This document shows, in pieces, positions 9,640-19,140 of a DNA stretch of 26,402 nucleotides. The translations under genes and the position numbers were made by a program. Each line of letters opens with the position of its first letter. The first letter of the stretch is position 1. The notes under the pieces are model-generated. The model did no database searches. It saw only the letters and a program-made list of their open reading frames with translations, and was not told the origin of the DNA. The DNA is from Catenaria anguillulae PL171 (lineage: Eukaryota > Blastocladiomycota > Blastocladiomycetes > Blastocladiales > Catenariaceae): NCBI GenBank assembly GCA_002102555.1, contig MCFL01000321.1:1-26402 (forward strand), read 5' to 3'.

Positions 9640-10697
9640 ACATGTATTGCCAATGCTTGGTTTGGTTTTGTTTTGCGAGATTTGGTTCCGGTTTCTGTGT
9701 TTTGGGACCAAGAGGCGGTGATGGTCTTTGCTTTGTCTCGCCTCAGCTTATCGTAATGAAATACAATGGGAATCTTCTTGCTCACAATCCCATGATGCCG
9801 TACACATGTCCACTGAGGGACGGACGAAGTTTGATGTTGTATTGATTGAGCCACAAGCTCGACTCGTGGCGAGGAGCAGGCATACAAATGACAGCAAAAG
9901 AAGTAAAAGGTCCGGGCAAAAAAAAAAAATGCCTCGGCATTGACGGCAACGAGAAAAAAGCGAGGATGAAATGAAATCACAGGTCGGACATGCTCACGGA
10001 AAGCGAGACGAATACGGGAGCACCAAAGCAACCCTTCCAACCACGATGAAATCGTGGCACGAGAATGTCAAGGACTCTGCCGAAAGTTGCATAAAGCGCA
10101 AATGGCGATCGAGGAAAAGCGAATGAGACATCGGGTAGGATGATGAGTGGAAACATGCGGGGGGAAGAGGACGCTGGGCGCGGGAGTGGGAACTTGAGAC
10201 GAGAAGGAGTGAATGGCTGGGGAGCTACATACACGTCGCAATTGGCGTCATGGACTCGCGCGCATGGAGTGGTTGGTCGATGGGGGCAAAAGGGGGTATC
10301 AGGCGGGCTCCAATGGATAGGACAGGAAAGGTGCAGGGAGCGTCAATCGAGGAAAGACTCGACATAAGCAAGCTGAAGGCGAAAAAAGAAAAAGAGAAAG
10401 CGGAATAACAGACTGCAGGGGAACGAATTGAGTAGGCAAAGAAAGGAATGAAGAACCGTGGGTAACTGAAAAGAAAAAGGCCAGGAAATCAAAACTGAGA
10501 ATCGGCGGATTCGAGAAAGGCAAAGAAGCGGCGCCGAGAAAGGCAAGACGCCGAACGAGGAAAGAGAGAAACTCATGAAGCAAAACAGAAGCAAATGAAA
10601 GAGGAAACACAAATCCAGACAACCTGCGGCCTACCTATGGCAAAGGTGCAAAAGAAAGGTGCTATGTACAATGTGTGCGCGACAGCCACCAAGCCAC
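9640..10697. other. intergenic region between convergent genes; purine-rich tract
   Basis: About 1.06 kb between the ends of the citrate synthase (+) and CCR4-like (-) genes. It holds an A12 run at 9917-9928 and a long purine-rich stretch on the + strand, about 10368-10615, which would be a pyrimidine-rich 3' untranslated region in the minus-strand transcript. Open frames on the minus strand here are Phe/Ser/Leu-rich low complexity produced by the pyrimidine bias. I see no gene. Confidence 0.6.
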
Positions 10698-13202
10698 TTA
10701 CTTGTACCCGGCAGCCGACTTGAACACAGCCAGCAAGGGTAAATGGTCGCTGGGCAGATGCCTGGCAGGCATACTCCTCACGCCCTCCAGGTACCCGAGC
10801 GGATCGGCCGAATCCAGAATGCCCATCAACTTGATGGCACCTGCGGAATACAGCATATGGTCTATCATGCCCGAAAAGTGTGGCACACGGTGCGTGTACG
10901 GAAGGGTCGAGTGCGCGTACGCCGACCGGAGGGCAAGCGAGTGCTGGAACCGGTCGCCGGCAGTAAAGCGGCCGAAATGCGAATCGCCAAATTCAGTCCG
11001 TGGAATCATGCCCATGAGCAAAAGGTGCAGGACAGACGAGTTGGGCAACGAGTTGAAGTCGCCGCAAATGATGGTGGGCAACGGTTGGGCGTTCGGACCG
11101 GCGGGGGGAAGTGGTGTTGCGCCTGTGGAACGGGATGTAGCTGCGGGTCTGTTGCGAGCAGAAGGGACGATGTACAGGTTTGGTTGCGGCGAGGAAGAGT
11201 TGGGAAGAGATGACGGAGATGCAGAAGAAGGCGGTGCCGAATGCATGGGCGGGGACGACGCGGGCGGTGATGGTGGGTATGCTGTTGGAGAATGTGAACG
11301 GTTTCGAGAGGTGATGGTCACAAATGGATTCGAGTCGCGGCTCGTGGGCGAGTCGGGTGACGGCAGGTACGACGCCATCGTTTGATCCTTGTGGGCACTG
11401 CCACCCGGGGTCGTCGCGCGAGTCGTCGTGGCCTTGCCGCGCTTGCCTCCCGCAACCGCGGGAATAGGAATCGGTGCCGACACGGCCTTTCCTGACCCCG
11501 CGAGTTCCTCTGCTTCCTCCTCTTGGATGGTGGACACATCGCCGGCAAGCATTTGCGTCTCGCCGCCCAACGCGCCCGCCATCCCTCTGCCCGCATAGTC
11601 GGCCAACACCAAGTGCTCCAACAAGATGGCCGTCTGCAGCAGTTTTGCGTCATAAAACTCTGGCTGCCACAACAAGTGTGTGTTGACGACGCGGATTCTG
11701 GCGCCCGTTCGCTTGTTTTTCAGCACCATAATCTGTGCGAGATTGCCAAACATCTTGTGCCTCGTGACATGATCCGCCGGGCGCGGGCTCCGCCATACGT
11801 TGGGCGTATCGAGAGCCGCTCCGTCCAGGGGCACGGACGCATAACGCAACGTGGTGGGCGATGGGTAATCACCTGCAAGCGTGAATCTATCCGACCGGTA
11901 AAAGATGGCACAACCATCGCAATCAGACTTGGTCGCATAGACGCCCTTGTATCCTGCCGCGCCCAAGATGGGGTTGAAAAAGTCGGCATAGTCGTCTGGG
12001 TCGCATTCCTGCAGGCAGATGATGTCGGGTTCATAGTAGAGGATTTCTGTGGCAATGCCTGCACGGCGCGAGACGTAGTCAGATGGCCACCCGGCCTGCG
12101 TGTCGGACGAGGACAATGTCGGGGAAAGTGGGGGGGAAAGGGCTAGGGCAGAGACTGGGCGCGAGCGTTCAAATGTCGGAGCCAGAATATTCCATGACAT
12201 GACAGAGAACGAGTCTGAAAAACGACGCACGACAACTGCAAGTGAGTGAATGCGACAAATCGAGGTGTTTTGTGATCAAATCATCCGTCAGACCGTACTG
12301 GCGTCCAATGGCGCTGGGTCATGATACACCCATCTGCGCTTGAGTACATTGACCATGTTGGGAATCCTCAAGGGATCCTTGAGTGGCGGCATCGGGCTTG
12401 GAAATACAAACGCGCTTAGCAAGTATTTGAGCTCTGGGTTGACGGGCGGCGGCGGTGGCGGCGGCAACGGCGTAATTGGCGACGGAAGCCGAAAGTCCCA
12501 ACTTTGGCGGCGTTTAGACGAGGACGAGGAAGAGCGAGGTGATCCGGACGAGCTGGACGACGACTTGTTGGAATTTGCTCTCCTGCGCGACCTCCTACGG
12601 GGTGCTACAGATCTGGATGCAGTCACCAAAGACGCCGCTGGCGCGTTCCCATGACCGGGACCATGAGCATGATGGGCATCGCTACCACTCGCAAAGAGGG
12701 ATAGTGGCGAGATCGGCGGCAATGATTTGGATGGGCAAGCGGTTGAACTCGAAGTGTGGGCCGACTGAGATTGCGAGAGCAGCATGGGCGACGAAGGAAG
12801 CGTCGATGCCGACAGCGTGAGAACGACGGTTCGATTGGCCGACCGCTGACCGTGCTGCCCACGCTTTTTTGACACGCGTGTGCTCCCAGGCGTTGGCGAT
12901 GACTGGGACGACGACATGGGCGACGACAGGGCAGCCAACACGGCACACGCGTGCTCGTCGCTCGCGTTGCTGGCGATCGGGACGACTGACGAGGTTGAAG
13001 CGGCACGTGCAGCGAGCTGATCCACGACTGCGGCTGCTGACGCCGCAGTGGTTGCCAGCTTGCGTGACCGTGGGGTCCGAGCTCGTTGGGCGGGTTCTGG
13101 CGCTGTGGCCAGCGCTAGGGCCGCGTCAAGTGAAGCAGGCGAGGGGGCCGAGACGGCGAGGGGCGCGAGCATGGGAAAGTCGAGGCGGGCGGGTGGGGCC
13201 AT
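10698..13202 (-). CDS. CCR4: CCR4-type poly(A) deadenylase (EEP nuclease), no LRR visible
   Basis: A Mg-dependent 3'-exonuclease of the endonuclease/exonuclease/phosphatase superfamily, CCR4 branch, which shortens mRNA poly(A) tails. Two exons, 13202-12299 and 12214-10698, flank an 84-nt intron (donor GTACGG, acceptor TTTTTCAG, phase 1). The junction reads PLDA|NSFSVMSWNILAP, the normal entry to the domain, so these are one gene of 806 residues rather than two. Catalytic landmarks: SWNILAP about 308; ICLQECDPDDY with Glu about 370; DGCAIFYRSDRF; NTHLLWQPEFYDAKLLQT about 479; ICGDFNSLPNSSV about 684-696; IDHMLYS; LPSDHLPLLAVF with Asp/His about 791. The 300-residue N-terminus is Ser/Pro/Ala-rich with a polyproline run; the leucine-rich repeats of classical CCR4 are absent. 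A Ser/Pro-rich insertion of about 170 residues (511-680) splits the domain. The start is the first in-frame ATG. Confidence 0.88.
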
Positions 13203-13782
13203 GCCGTGCAAAGAAGGGACGGTCGCGCAACGGCAAATGCAAGAGAGGAAGGACAGGTCGGAGTGACTTGGAGTCTGAAGTGAGTGGGAACGGCAACGTG
13301 GCAGCGTGTGACCTGACTTGACTTCAGCCGACTTTGGGGGATGCGCCGCGAGACAGAAAACGTGTAGTGCGCGCAATGAGTGTGAGTGAATATTGTTGCT
13401 TTGACGTTAATGTTGGAAGAGAGCCGTTTGTCACGGGATTTTTCCTGTACAAAAGCTGAGCTCGAGCGGCCGGATTGGCGGCTGCTGAATGGAGTCACAG
13501 ACGCCCACTGGCAGCCAATTTCAAGTCATCGTGGAATTCAAGATGCTGCCAACTCAAGATCCAGATCGCGAGGAGTGGATGATTGGCGATGGTGACTAGT
13601 GCGGAATGTTGAGGAAACCCGACCCGAAGTGCGAACGCCAGTGTTGGCGTCGTCCGCCATTTTGCACGTTCCCATGCAACTCCCATTTCACGTCATTTCG
13701 GGCCGGTATCGGGCCACAGCGGCGACGGCGGCGGCGCACAATGATTGACGCACGTTCAAGCAAGGTTTCTGCAGGATCAAGC

Positions 13783-13788
13783 CACGTG
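13783..13788. promoter_or_regulatory. CACGTG box upstream of RPL21 (distal)
   Basis: A palindromic E-box core in the context GCCACGTGGG, 277 nt before the RPL21 start codon. In fungi such boxes can bind bHLH factors of the Cbf1/Tye7 type. Function here is inferred from position only. Confidence 0.3.
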
Positions 13789-13870
13789 GGCACTCTGACC
13801 ACCTTCCCAAAAGGTCTGCAAGTGTCTGGGAGCTCGGCGGCAACCAGCTCCCGTGATGAGCGACAAGCAG

Positions 13871-13878
13871 TCACGTGA
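13871..13878. promoter_or_regulatory. TCACGTGA palindrome upstream of RPL21 (proximal)
   Basis: A perfect 8-bp palindrome whose CACGTG core starts 188 nt before the RPL21 ATG. A CACGTG core lies 176 nt before the RPS9 ATG, so the two ribosomal protein genes share element and spacing. It also overlaps CAGTCACG, which resembles the fission yeast HomolD box (CAGTCACA/G) of ribosomal protein genes. Confidence 0.4.
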
Positions 13879-14059
13879 TGCGCGGCGCACCTGCCCGATC
13901 TGCTGTGAGAGGCAACTGGTCACAACACTTGCAAGCAGGCAAAGGAGCACCAGGCGAGCGAGCCACCATGAGCTGACGATCGCCACGCAAGATTGAACCC
14001 TCCTACCCGGCCATTGACCGACTTTACCGTTCAACGTAAACCCCCACCCACTCGTCGTC

Positions 14060-15024
14060 ATGCCCCACTCGTTCGGTTACCGCGCTCGCACCCGCCACCT
14101 CTTCTCCAAGAACTTCAGGGAGCACGGCCCCGAGCACCTCTCGACCTACCTCAAGGTCTACCGTGTTGGCGACATTGTCGACATCAAGGCCAACGCTGCC
14201 ATCCACAAGGGCATGCCCCACAAGTTCTACCATGGGTACGGCCGGACATCAACACACCACATCGACTCCCCACTCAACCCTCCACCACGTTCGGGCCTTG
14301 GGACTTGAGACGGCGCTCTTCGACTGATGCGGCAACGGGATGATTGGGAATGGTTGGATTGGATGGCTGCATGTATCCTCCCGTCCTCGGACTTGGCATG
14401 TGATCTGCCAGGTCGACTGGGCTATCCATGTCGTCGATTGCCACGATCACCCATTTCGTACCCCATCTGCTCTTGTCCAAGGCTACGACTGTGCATGGCA
14501 TGCCAACCTCCCTCCCGTCGGCCGCCCCACTGTGCCATGCCATTTCCCGCCCTTGCCTGCTATCCACCTGAATCGCTCCGCACCTCCTTCTCGTCATGGA
14601 ACGAGCGACTCACAAGCCATTGCTGTGTCCATTGTGTAGCCGCACCGGTATCATCTACAACGTGACCAAGTCTGCTGTTGGTGTCATCATCAACAAGCGT
14701 GTTGGCAACCGTTTCGTTGAGAAGCGTGTCAACATCCGCATTGAGCACATCAAGCACTCCAAGTGCCGTGATGACTTCCTCAAGCGCGTCAAGGAGAACG
14801 CTGCCAAGAAGCACGCCGCCAAGGAGGCCGGTGGTACGTCATTACCGTTACCTTTATCGCTGTTGACCTTTTTGTTGACCTTTCCACCTCGTTGCTTTTT
14901 AACGTTTACAGAGAAGATTGTCCTTAAGCGTCAGCCCGCTCAGCCCCTCCCCAAGGCCCTCATCAAGACGGCCAAGACCTCGATCGAGACCATCTCCCCC
15001 ATCGCCTACGAGGCCCTTGTCTAA
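14060..15024 (+). CDS. RPL21: 60S ribosomal protein L21 (eL21)
   Basis: Structural protein of the large ribosomal subunit. Exons are 14060-14235, 14640-14833 and 14912-15024, giving 160 residues, exactly the usual eukaryotic length. It begins [19 protein letters not shown] and continues through [50 protein letters not shown] and [20 protein letters not shown] to the end SPIAYEALV, very close to yeast Rpl21. Intron 1 is 404 nt (donor GTACGG, acceptor TGTGTAG, phase 2), long for this locus. Intron 2 is 78 nt (donor GTACGT, acceptor TTACAG, phase 1). No frame breaks. It lies in tandem with RPS9, 711 nt upstream of its start. Confidence 0.97.
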
Positions 15025-15312
15025 AGAGTTGTGCCAAAAACGGGTGGTTTTGGGTGCATTGGCGGCCCAATGGCAATGTCGTTGTTTGTGCTCTGCGGCT
15101 GCTGCAACGATGTTGGAAGTTGGTTGTCAATTGTTCTTGAGAATACACTGATTCTGCGCATTTTTTTCGGTTTCCGTCTCACGCTTTTGCAATTTGAAAT
15201 CCCTTCAAAGCTTTGCTCTGCACTACTTGACTCCATTCGACAGCTTGGGGACTGTTTATGTGCTGACGCCAGGACTGCAAGGAACAGCCATAGATGATCT
15301 GAAGAAGGATCA

Positions 15313-15318
15313 CACGTG
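15313..15318. promoter_or_regulatory. CACGTG box upstream of RPS9 (distal)
   Basis: Context ACACGTGAAC, 422 nt before the RPS9 ATG. It shares the CACGTGA heptamer with the proximal boxes of both ribosomal protein genes. Assignment as a regulatory site is inference. Confidence 0.25.
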
Positions 15319-15558
15319 AACAGTTGCCATGTGTCGAGTTTGGTGTGTGATTGTCCACCTCTGCCTCGGCCACCACGGCTCGCCACCACTCGCCAACCGT
15401 TTTCAAGACCCGATAGGTCGTTTGACGCGGATCGGTACATGCCTACTTGATGTGCTTTGCAGCAAGAACATACTTCGGCGATTGGTGGCCGGCTCACGTT
15501 GGTCCGTGTTGTCGCGTTCAGCAATGGTGAAGGTGAGGATGAGTGCATAGCAACTCAA

Positions 15559-15564
15559 CACGTG
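15559..15564. promoter_or_regulatory. CACGTG box upstream of RPS9 (proximal)
   Basis: Context AACACGTGAGAAG. The core starts 176 nt before the RPS9 ATG, nearly the same spacing as the RPL21 box (188 nt). Confidence 0.35.
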
Positions 15565-15734
15565 AGAAGTAAGATCGGCACTCCGATGTGCACCCAAACA
15601 AAAGGTTGCCAAGATGCAAAATCAAAAGCAAATCAACAAGCGAGCACAGGCAACACTCGACACACACCAGAAACAACGAACACTCTCTTTCGCCACGGCC
15701 GCAACCCACTCAACCGTAGCCAAACACTGCCAAG

Positions 15735-16832
15735 ATGACTCTTCGCACCTGTATGTCCCGCAGTCTTGTTTGCCGAGTGCAGCACTACTCTAGCGCTTGC
15801 CGCTGAGCACCTCACCGGCCAAGGACACAAGAATACAACACATCAACCAAAGCGCCCTCTCGCCCACCGCCGGCTACCCCTGGCAGCTGGCTGCCTTGGC
15901 AAGCATGCACCCACTCGCAACCGGTCCGCCCGCTCAACCTCACCAGCCTCTCTCTGACTCGCATCTCCTGGTGCATTATGGGCCGGGCCGGTTGCCGCGT
16001 GGCTGCTTGCTTACTGCCAACCCATGTCCATTGACATCGTTTGGCTTGGCCTACTTTCAATTGCACTTTTGACTTGCCCTTCTTGACCGGGGCAAGTCTT
16101 GAGAGCGTATTGGCCGTCCGATGCCGAATGACTCGCGTCTGCATGGCTGCGTGTGAGGTGATGGCCGTTGTATTCCCTTGCTTGTCCCGTTGTTCGGGTG
16201 TTATCAGCGGTGCGTTAGTCCCCTTTCTTTACTCTGTCATGCTCACCCGCTTTCCGCTTTGCCCGCCCCGCTTGCTTTACTCGCAATTAGACTCCAAGAC
16301 CTACAAGGTCCCCCGTCGTCCCTTCGAGGCCGAGCGTATGGACCAAGAGCTCAAGCTCATCGGCCAATACGGTCTCAAGAACAAGAAGGAGATCTGGCGC
16401 ATTGGTCTCATCTTGTCCAAGATCCGTCGTGCTGCCCGTGACTTGCTCACGCTCGATGAGAAGAACCCCCGCCGTCTCTTCGAGGGTAACGCGCTCATTC
16501 GCCGTTTGATCCGCATTGGTGTGCTCGACGAGTCCAAGGCCAAGCTCGATTACGTGCTCGGTCTTAAGATTGAGGATTTCCTTGAGCGTCGTCTCCAGAC
16601 CCAGGTCTTCAAGACTGGTCTTGCCAAGTCGATCCACCACGCCCGTGTCTTGATCCGTCAACGTCACATTCGCGTCGGCAAGCAGATTGTCAACATTCCC
16701 TCGTTTGTTGTCCGTCTCGACTCGCAAAAGCACATTGACTTTGCCCTCACCTCGCCCTACGGTGGTGGCCGTGCTGGCCGTGTCAAGCGCAAGCGTCTTG
16801 CTAACGCTGGCGATGAGGAGGATGCCGAGTAA
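15735..16832 (+). CDS. RPS9: 40S ribosomal protein S9 (uS4)
   Basis: Structural protein of the small subunit, placed at the body of the 40S particle and important for decoding fidelity. Exon 1 is only 16 nt (15735-15750, MTLRT plus one base). A 540-nt intron follows (donor GTATGT, acceptor AATTAG, phase 1), then exon 2 16291-16832. The junction gives [18 protein letters not shown], matching yeast PRTYSKTYSTPKRPYE, which fixes the tiny exon. The spliced product is 185 residues (yeast 197). The S4 RNA-binding region [20 protein letters not shown] and [20 protein letters not shown] is intact, as is [12 protein letters not shown] near the end. No frame breaks. The intron is the longest in the window. 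Confidence 0.97.
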
Positions 16833-17213
16833 GCTTCTCTCAAGTGCACGCAATGTAATTCGGCAGCGGTCGGTGGTAACAAGTAGCCTTGTTGTTGTCA
16901 ATGTTTGTGTGCCTTGGTCTTGTTGTCTATCAGTCATGCATGCATACATGTAATCGCTTGCCTTCTCTTTTGAACCTTCTCCCCCACTGGGCTCTCGGGC
17001 TCCCGCTACAATTGATCATTCCTCGACGGGACCATGACTTCGTTGAAACTTGGCGTCTATAGGTTCAGGAACGCGGAGCCCTCACGGCTCATGCCAGCCG
17101 GATGCGGCCACATCCTCGTCGGTAGAGATTTCAGCTGCGAGGATCTTGGTGTTCCATGGCCGCTCCCATACCCGGCTGTCGGGCCAAAATCCATGCCAGT
17201 CCTGAGCCAGCAT
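16833..17213. other. intergenic region between RPS9 and tRNA-Lys
   Basis: About 380 nt. It contains the RPS9 3' region and a GC-rich stretch at 17070-17200 with several short complementary segments. I could not assign it to a known RNA family, and no protein-coding motif is present. Confidence 0.4.
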
Positions 17214-17286
17214 GCCTCCTTAGCTCAGTCGGTAGAGCGCGTGACTTTTAATCATGAGGTCGCGGGTTCGAGCCCCGCAGGAGGTA
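17214..17286 (+). tRNA. tRNA-Lys (anticodon TTT)
   Basis: A 73-nt cloverleaf without intron. The acceptor arm GCCTCCT pairs with AGGAGGT, with G.U at the end pair. The D arm is GCTC...GAGC, and the A-box region TAGCTCAGTCGGTAGAGC is canonical. The anticodon stem CGTGA/TCATG encloses the loop CTTTTAA, with anticodon TTT at 17247-17249. The T arm is GCGGG-TTCGAGC-CCCGC, with the B box GGTTCGAGCCC intact. Discriminator base A. The 3' CCA is not encoded, as usual in eukaryotes. The nearest T4 run that could end Pol III transcription is about 67 nt downstream, at 17353-17356. Confidence 0.96.
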
Positions 17287-17530
17287 GTACCTGGCAACAA
17301 TTAAATTGCAATCAGTTACGGTGGTATGGTTCAAGGACATTATGCACAGCTGTTTTGATTCCATTTCGGCTGGCGTAGCGCGTCACTGATGTCAACGCGT
17401 GAGATCGGGGGCCCTTTTTTTCAGACAGGTGAAGTGTTTCTTGTCTCTGTGTCGCACCTCTTTCATGAAAACATATGAATATTGTTTGGAGCAAAGTATA
17501 CCACCTTTCAATCAATGTATATGCTTCACC

Positions 17531-18957
17531 ATGGATCTCTTGAGCAACCTCAGCCCTTCACAAGCCAGCAAGCCGTCCGTCTTTGAGCTAATTGCGCAAG
17601 AAAAGCTCAATGCTCTCTTGTCACCAGCTCTGCGATACATTCTCGCAGTATGAACCGCCTTTTTGCCAACTTGGGCTATCTTGAGTATTCACCCGCGCCA
17701 ACGACGTCCAATTCAGACATATGCCGCTCGATACCCGCGCTACCTGCTCCGTGTCCTGCAATACCATGACGAGCTGTTTGTCGTGCTGATGCTGATTGTC
17801 CAGCGGCATTATTTGCGGGTCAACAAGGGGTGCGCTCAGAATCTTGTGTTCTCGTTGAGATAATGGCCGACGGCTGACCTGTGCCGAGACATCATCAGGT
17901 CGTTTGCAGAGACGTTTTACGGCCTCAAGCGAGCACGGTCCGAAAAGCACAACCGATCGTCTGATTTGACGCCGCAGAATGTTCGGCAGTCCTTGTTTGC
18001 ACTCGTACGCTCGCGGCTTTCCGTTGATTTTGTATGCCGAGGGTGCTGATGAAACGATTCGCTGGATTCGCTCAGGTTGTTGCGCCGTATCTCAAGTCGA
18101 AACTGGACGAGGCGTACGCCGAATTGCTGACGGAACAGGGCGGTGGATTTCTTGCCGAGGACGATGACGACGACGAAGCCGGTAGCGATTTGGACGAGAC
18201 ACTTGATGGATCACCACCTGTACGCCTATTGTACTGTTGCTCTTTGGAGCTTTCTCTCTGCTGACAATTGGGTGATGTTGTATCTGCATAGTCTCGTACT
18301 TTTCGCCGTCAACGCTGGTTCAAGAAAATGTTTGTCAAGGTGTACCCGTATGTGCATTTGGGCTACACCTCGGCACACTTGGCGTACCAAATCCTGTACA
18401 TGTTTGGGCTGTCGCGATACTACACGCCATACTTACACTGGATGGGCGTTGAAGTCAAGCGCCTGACACCCACCGACATGGTGCGCAACATTTCTACTCG
18501 CCTTCGTCCCCTACCACCCACTTACACTCCAATGGATGTACCACACCAGCGCATGATCCAACGCGAGTCCAGTCGACCGCGCACCAACCCACTCGCACAA
18601 GGCGCACACGTTGCCCTCGAATTCCTCAAAGTCTCATTGCCCTTGTCCATCTTTTTTTACAAGTTTGTCGACTGGTTCTTCACCACCGACTACGCCAAGC
18701 AATCCAAATCCACATTCAAACTCCCTCCGCCGCCCGCGCCAGTTCCACCACACCCAGACGGCGTCGGCTTGCCCAAATCTCGGTCCATGTGCCCGGTGTG
18801 CAAGCGCGCCATTGTCAACCCAACGGCGCTTCCGACCGGGTACGTGTATTGCTACCCGTGTGTGTTTGGGGTAGTCGACGAAAGTGGGGCGTGTCCCGTG
18901 ACGCTGCGGGCAGTCAAGTTGGAGCAGTTGAGGCGGATTTTCCAATCTGATGTGTAA
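17531..18957 (+). CDS. PEX12: peroxin-12, RING-type peroxisome assembly protein
   Basis: A membrane subunit of the PEX2/PEX10/PEX12 ubiquitin ligase that recycles the PTS1 receptor PEX5. Five exons (17531-17647, 17717-17829, 17899-18004, 18076-18219, 18292-18957) are separated by introns of 69-72 nt. Donors are GTATGA, GTGCGC, GTACGC and GTACGC. All phases match, giving 381 residues (yeast 399, human 359). Landmarks: KPSVFELIAQEKLNALLSPA, ARYPRYLLRVLQYHDELF, QRHYLRVNKGSFAETFYGLK, membrane segment LPLSIFFYKFVDWFF, and a degenerate C-terminal RING with Cys at about 327, 330, 347, 350 and 361 (CPVC...CYPC...CPVT). The incomplete zinc ligand set is normal for PEX12. The middle carries an acidic stretch (AEDDDDDEAGSDLDET). 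No frame breaks. Confidence 0.95.
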
Positions 18958-19140
18958 CGGGTTGGGATACCAAATGTAGAGTTGTTTGCTCTACGAGATT
19001 CTGTCTTCTTTCACCATTGTGTATGGAATCCGCAATTTTGTATACTACCAACCAAACAAGGTGTTATACAATGCAAAATGACGACGGAGCCAAGGCAACC
19101 CGCAGGTCACGAGTCCGTTCGCGCATAATCCAAAACACAA

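Larger units (their letters stand above)
13203..14059. other. divergent promoter region between CCR4-like and RPL21 genes
   Basis: About 857 nt between two start codons pointing away from each other. No gene is recognised. The region holds two CACGTG boxes (13783-13788 and 13872-13877) and a 6-bp-arm inverted repeat, ACGCCA-GTGT-TGGCGT, at 13635-13650. The RPL21 leader just before 14060 is C-rich (ACCCCCACCCAC). Confidence 0.55.
15025..15734. other. intergenic region upstream of RPS9
   Basis: 710 nt between RPL21 and RPS9 on the same strand. The left part is the RPL21 3' region and the right part is the RPS9 promoter, with two CACGTG boxes and a CA/ACAC-rich leader. No coding motif was recognised. 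Confidence 0.55.

Noticed and set aside
10299-10622. Minus-strand open frame rich in Phe, Leu and Ser resembling a membrane protein
   Set aside because: It is produced by the pyrimidine-rich bias of a 3' region; no family motif, and a second frame on the same strand is open too.
12288-13376. Separate Ser/Pro-rich gene upstream of the deadenylase
   Set aside because: Its end contains a GTACGG donor whose phase fits the acceptor just before SFSVMSWNILAP, so it is the first exon of the CCR4-like gene. The frame's extension left of 13202 lacks an ATG.
14236-14639. Box C/D snoRNA inside RPL21 intron 1
   Set aside because: A CTGATGC near 14322 and a CTGA near 14568 are too far apart and no terminal stem is seen.
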